From contig CACCEJ010000008.1 in assembly GCA_902545035.1 (NCBI GenBank), positions 1 to 47,151 on the forward strand: 47,151 nt of DNA, read 5' to 3'. The notes under the pieces were generated by a model. The model had not been told where the DNA came from and made no database searches. It worked only from the letters and a program-made list of their open reading frames with translations. The position numbers and the translations under genes were made by a program. Origin of the DNA: an uncultured Pelagibacteraceae bacterium (GTDB lineage Bacteria > Pseudomonadota > Alphaproteobacteria > Pelagibacterales > Pelagibacteraceae). Positions 9,172 to 19,363 of the stretch are shown in pieces; position 1 is the first letter of the stretch; each line of letters starts with the position of its first letter.

Positions 9172-10830
9172 TTAAATTCTAATCAAGTTTATATTTGTTA
9201 GTGGTTTTTTCCCAGTTTTTTCTTTTGAAAATTTACGACAAGTTATTTTAAGAGCATCTATAAGGTTATCCTGTTGTTTTATGTTGTTTAATGAAAATGT
9301 TTTAACTGTTCTTTCTATTTCTTCCTCTAGCCCATAAATAAAATCATCATTTTCATATACTGGTAAGCCTCTGAATGTTACCAAGGGCTTATTATGAATA
9401 TTGCCTTTTGGCGTAATCATAATTGTTGCCTCTAAAAATCCATTTGATGAAATATTTCTTCTTTCTTTTATTGATCTAGAATCTTCTTCTACCGGAACAT
9501 TTCCATCTAAATAAACTCTTCCACTAGGTGCTTTGTCATAAACCTCAGGCTTTTCTCCAGGATATAACTTAACAATATCACCATTTTCTACTTGAACTGG
9601 ATATTTGACTTGCATTTCTTTAGCGAATTCAATGTGTTCTATCATATGTCTATGCTCTCCATGGACAGGAATTACTGCTTTTGGCTTAACCCAATTATAC
9701 ATATCTCTTAAATCTTCTCTATTTGGGTGACCTGATACATGAATGTATTCATTATCTTCAGATACAACTTCTATTCCTTCTTTTACTAAGTTATTGTGAA
9801 GTTTGTACAATTTTTTTTCATTTCCAGGAATAATTTTTGAAGAAAAAATTACAGCATCATTTCTTTCTATAAACACATCTGGATGTGTATACTTAACTAT
9901 CCTATTCATCGCTCCCATTGGTTCTCCTTGACTTCCAGTGCACAAATAGACAATTTTTTCTCTGGATATATTTTTTGCATCTCTTGGGTCTACTGGATCA
10001 ATAACATTTTTAAGATAACCACATTGTCTAGCTGCTTTAAATATTCTATGCATAGATCTTCCAACTAACGAAATATGTCTTCCAGTATGTTCAGCACAGT
10101 AAAAAACTGACTCCATTCTTGCTACATTAGATGCGAATGAGGTAACAATTATTCTTTTTTTTAATCTTTCAAATACTTTGAGTAAATTTTTACGAACATC
10201 CAGCTCTGATCCTGCTCTACCTGCACTAAATACATTTGTAGAGTCGCATATCATAGCCAATACACCTTCATTACCTATTTCCTTTAATCTTTCAGAGTTT
10301 ATATTTCCACCAATTAAAGGATCTGGATCACATTTCCAATCTCCAGTATGTAGAATATTTCCAGCCGGTGTTTGTATTCTAAGACCATTAGGTTCTAATA
10401 TTGAATGAGTAAGAGTAACAAACTCTATTTTGAAAGGATCTAAATTAATGGTACTATTTAGCTCCACAATTTTTAAATAACCAGTTATATCAATTTTTTT
10501 TTCTTTAAATTTTTCTGTAATTAAAACTGAAGTAAATGGTGTAGCATAAATTTTACATTTTAATTTTGGCCAAACATGAGCAATGGCTCCTATATGATCC
10601 TCATGTGCATGTGTAAGTATTATACCAAGTAGGTCATCCTTTTTATCAATAATAAAGCCTGGGTCAGGATATATAATGTCAACACCAGGAACTGTGTCAT
10701 CGGCAAATGTAACGCCAAGATCAACAATAATCCATTTTTGATTGTCTGGTTTACCATATGCAAACAGGTTCATGTTCATTCCTATTTCACCAGATCCTCC
10801 TAGGGGACAAAACAATAATTCATCTTTCAT
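9172..10830 (-). CDS. rnj: Ribonuclease J (metallo-beta-lactamase / beta-CASP)
   Basis: Processes and degrades RNA as a zinc-dependent endo- and 5'-3' exonuclease. The metal motif THAHEDHIGA gives H74, H76, D78 and H79; HTGDWKCDPDP supplies further ligands, and the beta-CASP motifs SGHPNREDL and PVHGEHRHM are clear. 552 aa is the usual length. It lies 7 nt downstream of coaX and 8 nt upstream of proS, so it is inside a compact operon. Alphaproteobacteria commonly carry RNase J beside RNase E. Confidence 0.95.
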   Translation of the reverse strand: MKDELLFCPLGGSGEIGMNMNLFAYGKPDNQKWIIVDLGVTFADDTVPGVDIIYPDPGFIIDKKDDLLGIILTHAHEDHIGAIAHVWPKLKCKIYATPFTSVLITEKFKEKKIDITGYLKIVELNSTINLDPFKIEFVTLTHSILEPNGLRIQTPAGNILHTGDWKCDPDPLIGGNINSERLKEIGNEGVLAMICDSTNVFSAGRAGSELDVRKNLLKVFERLKKRIIVTSFASNVARMESVFYCAEHTGRHISLVGRSMHRIFKAARQCGYLKNVIDPVDPRDAKNISREKIVYLCTGSQGEPMGAMNRIVKYTHPDVFIERNDAVIFSSKIIPGNEKKLYKLHNNLVKEGIEVVSEDNEYIHVSGHPNREDLRDMYNWVKPKAVIPVHGEHRHMIEHIEFAKEMQVKYPVQVENGDIVKLYPGEKPEVYDKAPSGRVYLDGNVPVEEDSRSIKERRNISSNGFLEATIMITPKGNIHNKPLVTFRGLPVYENDDFIYGLEEEIERTVKTFSLNNIKQQDNLIDALKITCRKFSKEKTGKKPLTNINLIRI

Positions 10831-10837
10831 ATTTTTT

Positions 10838-11578
10838 TTAATTTATAGCAACTCTTAAGATACCTTTAATTGTTAAATTTTTATCAACAGTTTTAATACC
10901 TTTAATTGATGAATTAAATAAGTGCGCAAATCCACCTGTAAGTATAATTTTAAACTTCTTTCTAGTTTGTTTTAAAATAAGTTTAATTATATTTTCAATT
11001 AAACCCGTATAACCATGATAAAAACCAGCTCTTACAGCACTTTTAGTGTTTTTACCAATGACATTTGCTGTCTTTTCTAGATTAATTTTAGGTATTAAAG
11101 AGGCTTTATCTATTAAATTTTTCAAAGAAAGTTCTACACCAGGTGCTAAAACACCACCAATATAATCTTTTTTGATTACAATATCAAAATTCGTAGCCGT
11201 GCCAAAATCAACTATAATATAATTAAACCTACTATCAATAACTGCAATGGCATTAGCTAAACGATCAGAACCAATTTGTTTTCTATTGACTTTTATATTT
11301 ATAAATTTTTTTAAATTACAAGTTTTTAACTCAACACAGTTCAATTTAGTGATTTCTTTAATGGTTTTTTTTATAATTTTATAAGATTTAGGGACGACCG
11401 AACTAAAGAGTACTTTTCTAATTTTAGAATTATGTTTTCTTAAAAATAATAATTTTTTTTTGATAAAATTTTTGTTTAAATTTTTATTTTGAATTTTAAT
11501 ATTTTTGATTAATTTTAAGTTATTATTAAATAAACAAATTTTAATTGCAGTATTTCCAATATCTCCAATTAAATACAT
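10838..11578 (-). CDS. coaX: Type III pantothenate kinase
   Basis: First step of coenzyme A synthesis: phosphorylates pantothenate. The protein has the ASKHA fold motifs: phosphate-1 loop LIGDIGNTAIK at the N-terminus, the pantothenate/catalytic region around KQIGSDRLANAIA, phosphate-2 DFGTATNFDIV, GGVLAPGVELS, and a C-terminal LTGGFAHLF. 246 aa matches the family (about 255). The order birA-coaX-rnj is seen in many alphaproteobacteria. Very rich in Lys, Asn and Ile, reflecting base composition. Confidence 0.94.
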   Translation of the reverse strand: MYLIGDIGNTAIKICLFNNNLKLIKNIKIQNKNLNKNFIKKKLLFLRKHNSKIRKVLFSSVVPKSYKIIKKTIKEITKLNCVELKTCNLKKFINIKVNRKQIGSDRLANAIAVIDSRFNYIIVDFGTATNFDIVIKKDYIGGVLAPGVELSLKNLIDKASLIPKINLEKTANVIGKNTKSAVRAGFYHGYTGLIENIIKLILKQTRKKFKIILTGGFAHLFNSSIKGIKTVDKNLTIKGILRVAIN

Positions 11579-11581
11579 ATA

Positions 11582-12106
11582 TTAAACTCCAAATGAGTGT
11601 AAGTTTTTTTCATACAGCAATTTAATTTCTTTAAATAATTCAAGTCTATTTAATTTTTTATTTGTATAATTATTTAAAAATGTAGTTGGATAATTATTAA
11701 TTTTTGGACTTTTGGAAACATTAATTCCAATTCCTACAATTAAGAATTTTCTATTCTGTTTAAAAATTGTTTCTTGTAAAATTCCACAGACTTTTTTTTT
11801 ATTTATTAATATATCATTAGGTTTTTTTATTAGAATTAGAGTGTTTATTTTTTTATAGATAATTTTTTTAATTATTTTTAAATTTAAATTTGTTATTTTT
11901 GATAACGATATTTTTTTACTAATTTCAAAGAAGACCGATAAAAACAAATTACCTTTTAAAGATATCCAATTATTTTTTCTTTGTCCTTTACCTTTTGTTT
12001 GTTGATTTGTTAATATTATTCCTCTTTTATTGCCTTGCTTAATTAATCTAAGTGCAACGTTGTTAGTGCTTTCAACTTTTTTGTATAAATATTTTTTTAA
12101 TTTCAT
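11582..12106 (-). CDS. birA: Biotin--protein ligase (catalytic domain only)
   Basis: Attaches biotin to carboxylase carrier domains through biotinyl-AMP. Motifs visible: substrate-binding STN near the N-terminus, biotin loop TKGKGQRKNNW (equivalent to GRGRRGRxW), GNLFLSVFF, KPNDILINKKKVCGILQE and VGIGINV. At 174 aa it lacks the N-terminal winged helix and the SH3-like C-terminal domain of E. coli BirA, so it should be an enzyme only and not a repressor. Starts one base inside the nuoN stop and is translated directly after complex I genes. Confidence 0.9.
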   Translation of the reverse strand: MKLKKYLYKKVESTNNVALRLIKQGNKRGIILTNQQTKGKGQRKNNWISLKGNLFLSVFFEISKKISLSKITNLNLKIIKKIIYKKINTLILIKKPNDILINKKKVCGILQETIFKQNRKFLIVGIGINVSKSPKINNYPTTFLNNYTNKKLNRLELFKEIKLLYEKNLHSFGV

Positions 12107-13521
12107 TAGATCATAGTAATTTTAGATACTATTTCTGTTATGCTACTCGGATATATAAAGTATGCTAAAATAAATATTGTTGAAATAGCCAAAGTAATTT
12201 TTAATCCCAAATTATGTGATGTTTCATATTCTTCTTTTTCTGGATCAAAATATATAATCTTTATAATTCTTAGATAATAAAAAGCTGCTACAACAGTTGC
12301 TAGTAATCCAACTATTGCTAAAAAATACATTGACTGCTCTATAACAGCTAAGAATACATAAAATTTAGCAAAAAAACCTGCAAGCGGGGGTATTCCTGCT
12401 AAAGAAAATAAAACTATCAACAATGATAAAGACAAAATTGGATGTTTTTTAGAAAGTCCAGATAAATCCTCTATATTCTCATAATATTTATCATTTCTCT
12501 TAAGCATAAATAAGCAGCTAAAAAAGGCTAAATTCATTACCAAATAAATAGATATATAAGTAATAGAACTTTGTATTCCTTGGTTGCTAACTGTTGATAA
12601 TCCAGCCAACGCATAGCCCATATGACTGATTGAACTATAAGCAATTAATCTTTTTAAATTTTTTTGGCCAATGGCTGCCACAGCACCAAATATCATTGAA
12701 GCTATTGAAATAAATACAATTATAGTTTGCCACTGATCATTCATGTTAGCAAAAGGTGTGTACAAAAACTTAATGAATACAGAGAGTGCAGCTATTTTTG
12801 GAAGTATAGCAAAGAATAATGTTACTGATGTTGGGGAGCCTTGATAAACATCTGGAGCCCACATATGGAAAGGTACAGCAGATATTTTAAATGCAAGACC
12901 AACCAAAATAAAGACTATCCCAAACGTAGTACCATAATTAAATTCAGTAGAGTTTATAAGTATTTGATCAAAATTTGTACTCTCAGAAAATCCATAAATT
13001 AATGAGCACCCATATAGCAGCAAACCCGACGATAATGCGCTAAGAACGAAATATTTAAGCCCAGACTCTGTAGAAAGTAAATTGTCTCTATTAAATGATG
13101 CAAGAACATACAAAGCTAAAGATTGAAGTTCAAGCCCCATGTAAAAAACAATTAAGTCGTTTGAACTTATCATTATCATCATTCCCAAAATGCTACTTAG
13201 AATGAGGATTGGGTACTCAATTTTATTTAAATTGATCACTTGTATATATTTTGATCCAGTTAACATTACAAAAACTCCAGAGCCAACAAGTATTATCTTC
13301 ATGTAATTTGATAAATTGTCTATTTTATATGAACTATTAAATAAGTAAATTTTGTCTAGTGAGCTTAGATTAATTATTAATGCCAATAAAATAACCAAAG
13401 ATATAGTAGACAAACTGTAAATTAAATTTGAGCTATTTTTTTTGAAAACTCCAACCAATAAAAATAACATTATAGCTATAGAAATAAAGATCTCAGGTAA
13501 TATATACTGAAAATTTTCCAT
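12106..13521 (-). CDS. nuoN: NADH-quinone oxidoreductase subunit N
   Basis: Antiporter-like proton-pumping subunit of complex I in the inner membrane. 471 aa with about 14 predicted membrane segments. Family signatures: FYMGLELQSLALYVLASF, carrying the TM5 Glu, KISAVPFHMWAPDVYQGSP and AAIGQKNLKRLIAYSSISHMG. Last gene of the 14-gene nuo operon; its stop overlaps the birA start by one base, so birA is probably read from the same message. Confidence 0.97.
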   Translation of the reverse strand: MENFQYILPEIFISIAIMLFLLVGVFKKNSSNLIYSLSTISLVILLALIINLSSLDKIYLFNSSYKIDNLSNYMKIILVGSGVFVMLTGSKYIQVINLNKIEYPILILSSILGMMIMISSNDLIVFYMGLELQSLALYVLASFNRDNLLSTESGLKYFVLSALSSGLLLYGCSLIYGFSESTNFDQILINSTEFNYGTTFGIVFILVGLAFKISAVPFHMWAPDVYQGSPTSVTLFFAILPKIAALSVFIKFLYTPFANMNDQWQTIIVFISIASMIFGAVAAIGQKNLKRLIAYSSISHMGYALAGLSTVSNQGIQSSITYISIYLVMNLAFFSCLFMLKRNDKYYENIEDLSGLSKKHPILSLSLLIVLFSLAGIPPLAGFFAKFYVFLAVIEQSMYFLAIVGLLATVVAAFYYLRIIKIIYFDPEKEEYETSHNLGLKITLAISTIFILAYFIYPSSITEIVSKITMI

Positions 13522-15017
13522 TAGTTCTTTGATGCAAGGTAGTTAATTAAATCAAAATTATACATGTTTAAAGTATTTTCTACAGACGCTTCAATTGAAT
13601 TCATTAATGGCTCTGGATAAAAACCAAAAAATAAAATTGGTATTACTAAAGCTGATAAAGTGATAATTTCAAAAGTTTTTAAATCTTTCATACTTTTAAG
13701 CTCTTGATTATTCATTTCGCCAAAAACAACCCTTTTAAATAACCAAAGCATATATGCAGCTCCTAAAATTACTCCTAAACTTGCAATCATTGCTACTAGA
13801 ATATTTTTCTCAAATGCTCCCATCAAAATTAAAAATTCTCCAATAAAACCTGTTGTTCCAGGTAATCCTAGAGCTCCTAGTGTAAATACCATAAAGACTA
13901 TTGCATATCTTGGCATTATTGAGACTAAACCACCATATCTATTAATTAGTCTTGTGTGATGCCTTTCATAAACAACTCCAACACTTAAGAAAAGTGCAGC
14001 AGATACAAGTCCATGACTAATCATTTGGAAAATACTTCCCTCAATACCTTGTTGGGTCATTGTGAAGATACCTAGTGTTACAAATCCCATATGAGCAACT
14101 GAGGAGTATGCAATTAGTTTTTTCATATCTTCCTGCATCAAAGCTACTAGAGATGTGTAAATAATTGCAATTAAACTTAAGATATAAACTAGCATTGTAA
14201 AATTTTCTGAAGCTATAGGAAATAATCCTAGCGAAAATCTAATAAATCCATATCCAGCCATTTTAAGCAATATTGCTGCTAGCAATACAGATCCAACAGT
14301 TGGGGCTTCTACATGAGCGTCTGGCAGCCAAGTGTGTACTGGCCACATAGGAGTTTTAACTGCAAAAGAACTGAAAAATGCTAACCATAATAAATTTTGA
14401 TATTCAGCCTTTATGCCAAGTTCATAAAGTTTTTCAACATCAGTGGTTCCTGTTATCCAATAAATTGAAATAATAGCAACCAACATAAGAACTGATCCTA
14501 ATAAAGTGTATAGAAAAAATTTAAAAGCCGAGTAGACTCTTCTTTCTCCACCCCAAATACCAATTATTAAAAACATAGGTATAAGACCTGCCTCAAAAAA
14601 TAAATAAAATACTACTAGATCAAGAGAACAGAAAACACCAATCATAAATGTTTCCATTATTAATATGGCAATTAAGAAATCCTTGAGTCTATTTGTAATT
14701 GTAGCATTAACTGAAATAATGCAAATTGGAGTTATAAAAGTTATTAATATTACAAATAAAATTGAAATACCATCTATTCCAACTTTATAATTTATAAATC
14801 CTGATAACCATTCTCTATTTTCTACAAACTGAAAGTCTACTGAATTTCTATCAAAAACATACCAAAGATATAAAGATAATAAAAAATTAGCTAAAGAAAT
14901 AAATAAAGCTACATATTTGGAACTTTGATATTTTATACTTGATGATTTTGTGAATAATATAAATAAAGCACCTATTGTAGGTAGCAAAATTAAGGACGAT
15001 AAAATCGGAAAGTTCAT
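13521..15017 (-). CDS. nuoM: NADH-quinone oxidoreductase subunit M
   Basis: Second antiporter-like pumping subunit of complex I. 498 aa, about 14 membrane segments. Key text: FYLFFEAGLIPMFLIIGIWGG with the essential TM5 Glu, FAVKTPMWPVHTWLPDAHVEAPT, and LMQEDMKKLIAYSSVAHMGF. It overlaps both neighbours by a single base (stop and ATG shared), typical of translational coupling in this operon. Confidence 0.97.
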   Translation of the reverse strand: MNFPILSSLILLPTIGALFILFTKSSSIKYQSSKYVALFISLANFLLSLYLWYVFDRNSVDFQFVENREWLSGFINYKVGIDGISILFVILITFITPICIISVNATITNRLKDFLIAILIMETFMIGVFCSLDLVVFYLFFEAGLIPMFLIIGIWGGERRVYSAFKFFLYTLLGSVLMLVAIISIYWITGTTDVEKLYELGIKAEYQNLLWLAFFSSFAVKTPMWPVHTWLPDAHVEAPTVGSVLLAAILLKMAGYGFIRFSLGLFPIASENFTMLVYILSLIAIIYTSLVALMQEDMKKLIAYSSVAHMGFVTLGIFTMTQQGIEGSIFQMISHGLVSAALFLSVGVVYERHHTRLINRYGGLVSIMPRYAIVFMVFTLGALGLPGTTGFIGEFLILMGAFEKNILVAMIASLGVILGAAYMLWLFKRVVFGEMNNQELKSMKDLKTFEIITLSALVIPILFFGFYPEPLMNSIEASVENTLNMYNFDLINYLASKN

Positions 15018-16930
15018 CAGTTTAATATCAGTATTGTTAGTAAAACTGAAAATCCAATCAACATAACAAATGCATATTGATAAATAAATCCAGATTGAAA
15101 TTTGACTGCTCTAGTTGATAAATTTTTAATTACACTTGAAATCCCATCAGGACCAAATTTATCTATTATTGATCCATCAACTTTTTTCCATAAAAATTTT
15201 CCAATTCTTTTTGAAGGATTGACAAATAAGTAATCATATATTTCATCAAAGTACCATTTCTTAACCAAAAATTGATAAATTGGTTCATTCATTTCTTTCA
15301 ATCCTACAACTATGTTTTTATTTTTTAGATATAAATAATAAGAAAATGGAATTGCAGCAGTAACAAGTATAGGTGTTAAAAATAAAAACCATTTTGGTGG
15401 ATGATCTGTGCTAAGTGGTTCTAAAAATTTTATTGATTTACCCCAAAATTCATATGCCATTTCATGCCCTATAAATAATCCTTTAAATGCCATACCTGCA
15501 AAAATAGCTCCTATTGCCAAGATAACTAACGGAGCAATCATAACCAAAGGAGACTCGTGTATTTTATCAGCGCTAATTTCTTTGTTATTAAAATTACCAT
15601 GGAATGTTTTAAAAATAAGCCTCCAAGAATAAATTGATGTTAATAAAGCTGTTAAAATACCTACGTAAGCTGCAAGTATCCCAATTCCATTTCCTTTTAG
15701 GTACGCAAATTCTATTATAGCATCTTTAGAATAGAAACCTGATAAAAAAGGAAAGCCTGTCAAGGCAAGTGTTCCTATTAACATTAACGTATATGTGTAT
15801 GGAAGTTTCTTTATAATTCCACCCATTTTATTTATATCTTGTTCCTCATGAAATGCGTGAATTACAGCACCAGCGCCCAAAAAAAGCAAAGCTTTAAAGA
15901 AAGCATGTGTAAATAGATGGAACATTGCAACATTGTATGCGCCAACTCCTGCAGCAAAAAACATGTAACCTAATTGGCTACAAGTAGAATAAGCAATTAT
16001 CTTTTTAATATCATTTTGAACAAGTGCAACTGTTGCGGCAAAGAAAGCGGTAGTCATTCCAATTATCGTTATAACTGTGAGAGCTAATGGAGAGTATTCA
16101 TATATAGGTGAGCATCTGACAATTAAAAAAACTCCAGCTGTTACCATTGTTGCAGCATGAATTAATGCAGATACAGGAGTTGGACCTTCCATGGCATCGG
16201 GCAACCAAGTATGTAATAAAAATTGAGCTGATTTACCCATTGCTCCAATCAATAGAAGCAAACAAATCAAATTAATAATTTCTATATTAATGCCAATGAA
16301 ATTTATTTTTTTATCTAAAATATTTGGAATTTGTGTAAATACCTCATTGTAATTAACTGTTCCAAAAATATAAAAAATTAAAAAAATTCCAAGTGCTAAA
16401 CCAAAATCACCAACTCTATTTACAACAAAGGCTTTTATTGCAGCCTTGTTTGCACTCTCTTTTTTAAACCAAAATCCAATTAAAAAATATGAGCATAAAC
16501 CTACACCTTCCCAGCCAAAAAATAGTTGAATAAAGTTATCAGAACTTACTAAAGTTAACATTGCAAAAGTAAATAAGGATAAATATGCCATAAATCTTGT
16601 TTTATGAGGATCGTGTGACATGTAACCGATAGAATAAATATGAACTAATGCTGAAACAAAATTAACAACAACAAACATAACAGCTGATAAGGCATCGATT
16701 TTTATTGACCAATTTACGTCTAATGTTCCAGATTTGATCCAAGTTGCTATAACTAAGTTATTTGAGTAGTTTAAACCTATAACTTTATATAATACTATGA
16801 GAGATAGTATTGCCGAAATACTCACAAAAGAACTAGTAAAAATTTGAGAATTTCTGTTTCCAATTTTCTTGCCGAAAAAACCACTTATTATTGAACCTAA
16901 TAGAGGTAGAAATAAAATTAGGTATTCCAT
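15017..16930 (-). CDS. nuoL: NADH-quinone oxidoreductase subunit L
   Basis: Distal pumping subunit of complex I. 637 aa with the long C-terminal lateral-helix region after the 14-TM core. Motifs: LFFGWEGVGLCSYFLIGFW (TM5 Glu), MGKSAQFLLHTWLPDAMEGPT and LVQNDIKKIIAYSTCSQLGYM, then HAFHEEQDINKMGG. Separated from nuoK by one base and overlapping nuoM by one. Length and motifs are normal. Confidence 0.98.
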   Translation of the reverse strand: MEYLILFLPLLGSIISGFFGKKIGNRNSQIFTSSFVSISAILSLIVLYKVIGLNYSNNLVIATWIKSGTLDVNWSIKIDALSAVMFVVVNFVSALVHIYSIGYMSHDPHKTRFMAYLSLFTFAMLTLVSSDNFIQLFFGWEGVGLCSYFLIGFWFKKESANKAAIKAFVVNRVGDFGLALGIFLIFYIFGTVNYNEVFTQIPNILDKKINFIGINIEIINLICLLLLIGAMGKSAQFLLHTWLPDAMEGPTPVSALIHAATMVTAGVFLIVRCSPIYEYSPLALTVITIIGMTTAFFAATVALVQNDIKKIIAYSTCSQLGYMFFAAGVGAYNVAMFHLFTHAFFKALLFLGAGAVIHAFHEEQDINKMGGIIKKLPYTYTLMLIGTLALTGFPFLSGFYSKDAIIEFAYLKGNGIGILAAYVGILTALLTSIYSWRLIFKTFHGNFNNKEISADKIHESPLVMIAPLVILAIGAIFAGMAFKGLFIGHEMAYEFWGKSIKFLEPLSTDHPPKWFLFLTPILVTAAIPFSYYLYLKNKNIVVGLKEMNEPIYQFLVKKWYFDEIYDYLFVNPSKRIGKFLWKKVDGSIIDKFGPDGISSVIKNLSTRAVKFQSGFIYQYAFVMLIGFSVLLTILILN

Positions 16931-16931
16931 T

Positions 16932-17243
16932 TTATCCTTTTAAATTTTTAATCTCTTCTACTCTTATTGTGTCTGAATTTCTAAAATAAACTACAATTAT
17001 TGCTAATCCGATAGCAGCTTCAGCGGCAGCAACTGTTAAAATGAATAGTGTGAATATTTGCCCACTTAAATCATTGATAAATATAGAAAAAGCAACAAGA
17101 TTAATATTTACTGCAAGCAAAATAAGTTCAATACTCATTAAAATAACTATTACATTTTTTCTATTAAGAAAAATTCCAACAACACCAATGGTAAATATAA
17201 TTGCGGCTAACGTCAAATAATGCCCTAAGCCTATGCTAAGCAT
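16932..17243 (-). CDS. nuoK: NADH-quinone oxidoreductase subunit K
   Basis: Small three-helix membrane subunit of complex I. 103 aa with three hydrophobic segments; conserved glutamates appear in [15 protein letters not shown] (TM2) and [13 protein letters not shown] (TM3), both part of the proton path. The start overlaps the nuoJ 3' end by 8 nt. Family length is 100-105 aa, so the gene is complete. Confidence 0.96.
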   Translation of the reverse strand: MLSIGLGHYLTLAAIIFTIGVVGIFLNRKNVIVILMSIELILLAVNINLVAFSIFINDLSGQIFTLFILTVAAAEAAIGLAIIVVYFRNSDTIRVEEIKNLKG

Positions 17244-17871
17244 CTATTTTTACCCCTTTATTTTTTTCAGCCTGAACGAGATCAACACCCTCATTTCTCT
17301 CTCTAGAGATTTGCTTTACATAACTTTGTCTCTTTACTCCCGCTCTTTTTCTATATGTTAAAACAATTGCTCCTATCATTGCAACTAACAGTATCATTCC
17401 TGAAATTTGAAATAGGAGTATGTAATCTGTATACAAAACATTCCCAATAGATCTAGTATTGGTGACTTCACTGGATATATTTATAGACAGGCTATTTAAT
17501 AAATCAGGTTTATATTTCCATCCTCCAATTACAATTATAAGTTCAAAAAAGATAATTAAACTAACTAATAAACCAATTGGTATATGGGTTCCACCATCCC
17601 ACCTTGAGCTAAACCACTGACCTTTTTGTTCAGCTACATTTAACATCATCACAACAAATAAAAATAAAACTGCGACAGCTCCTACATAAACTATCAGCAT
17701 AATCATGCCTAAAAATTCTGCTCCTATCATTATGAACAAACAAGAAATACTAATGAAGTCGAGAATCAAAAAAAATACTGAGTGAACTGTATTTTTTGAA
17801 ACTGTTACCATGACAGCAGAAACAATAGCTATTAAGGAAAAAATGTAGAAGAAAACTGAGTGTGCAATCAT
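17236..17871 (-). CDS. nuoJ: NADH-quinone oxidoreductase subunit J
   Basis: Membrane subunit of complex I with five predicted helices. 211 aa. The conserved TM3 stretch [26 protein letters not shown]-type sequence is present at about residues 52-77, including the Tyr-Val-Gly pi-bulge region that couples quinone reduction to pumping. A charged C-terminal tail (about 170-211) follows the last helix. It lies 4 nt after nuoI and overlaps nuoK by 8 nt. Confidence 0.96.
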   Translation of the reverse strand: MIAHSVFFYIFSLIAIVSAVMVTVSKNTVHSVFFLILDFISISCLFIMIGAEFLGMIMLIVYVGAVAVLFLFVVMMLNVAEQKGQWFSSRWDGGTHIPIGLLVSLIIFFELIIVIGGWKYKPDLLNSLSINISSEVTNTRSIGNVLYTDYILLFQISGMILLVAMIGAIVLTYRKRAGVKRQSYVKQISRERNEGVDLVQAEKNKGVKIDA

Positions 17872-17875
17872 AAAA

Positions 17876-18361
17876 TTATCTGTGAGAGCTATCAGCTTTA
17901 ATATTAGCTGCTAAAATGTTTTCCCACCTATCTCCATTTTCCAAAAGTTTTTCTTTTGTATAATAAAGCTCTTCTCTAGTTTCTGTTGCAAATTCAAAAT
18001 TTGGACCTTGGACAATTGCATCTACAGGACAAGATTCTTCACAAAGACCGCAGTATATACACTTTAGCATGTCAATATCGTATCTTACAGTTTTTCTACT
18101 TCCATCATCTCTCTCCTTTGACTCAATTGTAATAGCTTGTGCTGGACATACAGCTTCACAAAGCTTACATGCTATACATCTTTCTTCTCCGTTTGGATAT
18201 CTTCTGAGAGCGTGCTCCCCTCTAGACCTTGTTCCTAAAGATCCCTTTTCAAAAGGATAATTAATTGTTTTTTTTGCTTTAAAAGTCTCTTTTATTGCAA
18301 TTAATAAACCAGTCACAAAATCAATCATGAATATAGTTTTTAATAATCTTGAAATTTTCAT
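17876..18361 (-). CDS. nuoI: NADH-quinone oxidoreductase subunit I
   Basis: Peripheral-arm subunit carrying iron-sulfur clusters N6a and N6b. Two ferredoxin-type motifs are intact: [16 protein letters not shown] and [16 protein letters not shown], each CxxCxxCxxxC. 161 aa with an amphipathic N-terminus that contacts the membrane arm. Separated by a few bases from nuoH and nuoJ. No unusual features. Confidence 0.97.
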   Translation of the reverse strand: MKISRLLKTIFMIDFVTGLLIAIKETFKAKKTINYPFEKGSLGTRSRGEHALRRYPNGEERCIACKLCEAVCPAQAITIESKERDDGSRKTVRYDIDMLKCIYCGLCEESCPVDAIVQGPNFEFATETREELYYTKEKLLENGDRWENILAANIKADSSHR

Positions 18362-19363
18362 TTATTTTCCTGGTAGCAAATCAAAATATAGTAAAAAACT
18401 TGAAGTTAAAACAACATAAAACAACGAAAATGGAAGAAAAATCTTCCAACCAAGCTTCATTAATTGGTCATATCTATATCTAGGAACAGTTGCTTTCACT
18501 AAAGCAAATAAAATAAATAGAAATAATATTTTAAAAACTAACCAGAATGGTCCAGGAATAGCATTAAATGGAAAGATATCTATTGGTGACAACCAGCCAC
18601 CCAAAAATAAAACTGATCCCATTGCACACATTAATAAAATGTTTGCATACTCTCCTAACCAAAACATAGCATACATCATTCCTGAATATTCAGTTTGATA
18701 TCCAGCCACTAATTCTGCTTCTGCTTCCGGTAAATCAAAAGGAGGACGATTTGTTTCTGCTAATGCAGAAATAAAAAAAATTATGAACATGGGAAATAAA
18801 GGGATTACAAACCATAAATTTTGTTGTGCCATAACAATATCACTTAAATTTAATGATCCAACACAAAGTAAAACGTTGATAATGATAACTCCTATTGAAA
18901 CTTCATATGATACCATTTGTGCAGCAGATCTAATTGCACCCAAAAAAGGATATTTAGAGTTGGAAGCCCATCCACCCATAATTATTCCATATACACCTAA
19001 AGATGAAACTGCGAAAAGATATAAAATTCCAACATTGATGTCAGCTAGAACAAAACCATCATCAAACGGAATTACTGCCCATGATATTAGAGCTAATGTC
19101 ATTGTTACAACCGGAGCTAATACGAACACAAGTTTGTTTGAACTAGCGGGAATTATTATTTCTTTAAATATATATTTTAAAGCATCTGCCAAGGATTGAA
19201 ATAGTCCAAATGGACCAACTACATTAGGGCCTCTCCTCTTTTGTACAAAAGCCCAAACTCTTCTATCTAACCAAACTATCATTGCAACAGAGACTAAAAC
19301 AGGGACTAAAAGAAATAATATTTTATAAACTTCTGTTAACAATATAGAAAAATAAGAATCCAT
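18362..19363 (-). CDS. nuoH: NADH-quinone oxidoreductase subunit H
   Basis: Membrane subunit forming much of the quinone-binding chamber. 333 aa, about eight helices. Diagnostic text: [20 protein letters not shown] at the first cytoplasmic loop, [40 protein letters not shown] (the conserved glutamate loop) and [17 protein letters not shown]. One-base overlap with nuoG. Complete. Confidence 0.98.
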   Translation of the reverse strand: MDSYFSILLTEVYKILFLLVPVLVSVAMIVWLDRRVWAFVQKRRGPNVVGPFGLFQSLADALKYIFKEIIIPASSNKLVFVLAPVVTMTLALISWAVIPFDDGFVLADINVGILYLFAVSSLGVYGIIMGGWASNSKYPFLGAIRSAAQMVSYEVSIGVIIINVLLCVGSLNLSDIVMAQQNLWFVIPLFPMFIIFFISALAETNRPPFDLPEAEAELVAGYQTEYSGMMYAMFWLGEYANILLMCAMGSVLFLGGWLSPIDIFPFNAIPGPFWLVFKILFLFILFALVKATVPRYRYDQLMKLGWKIFLPFSLFYVVLTSSFLLYFDLLPGK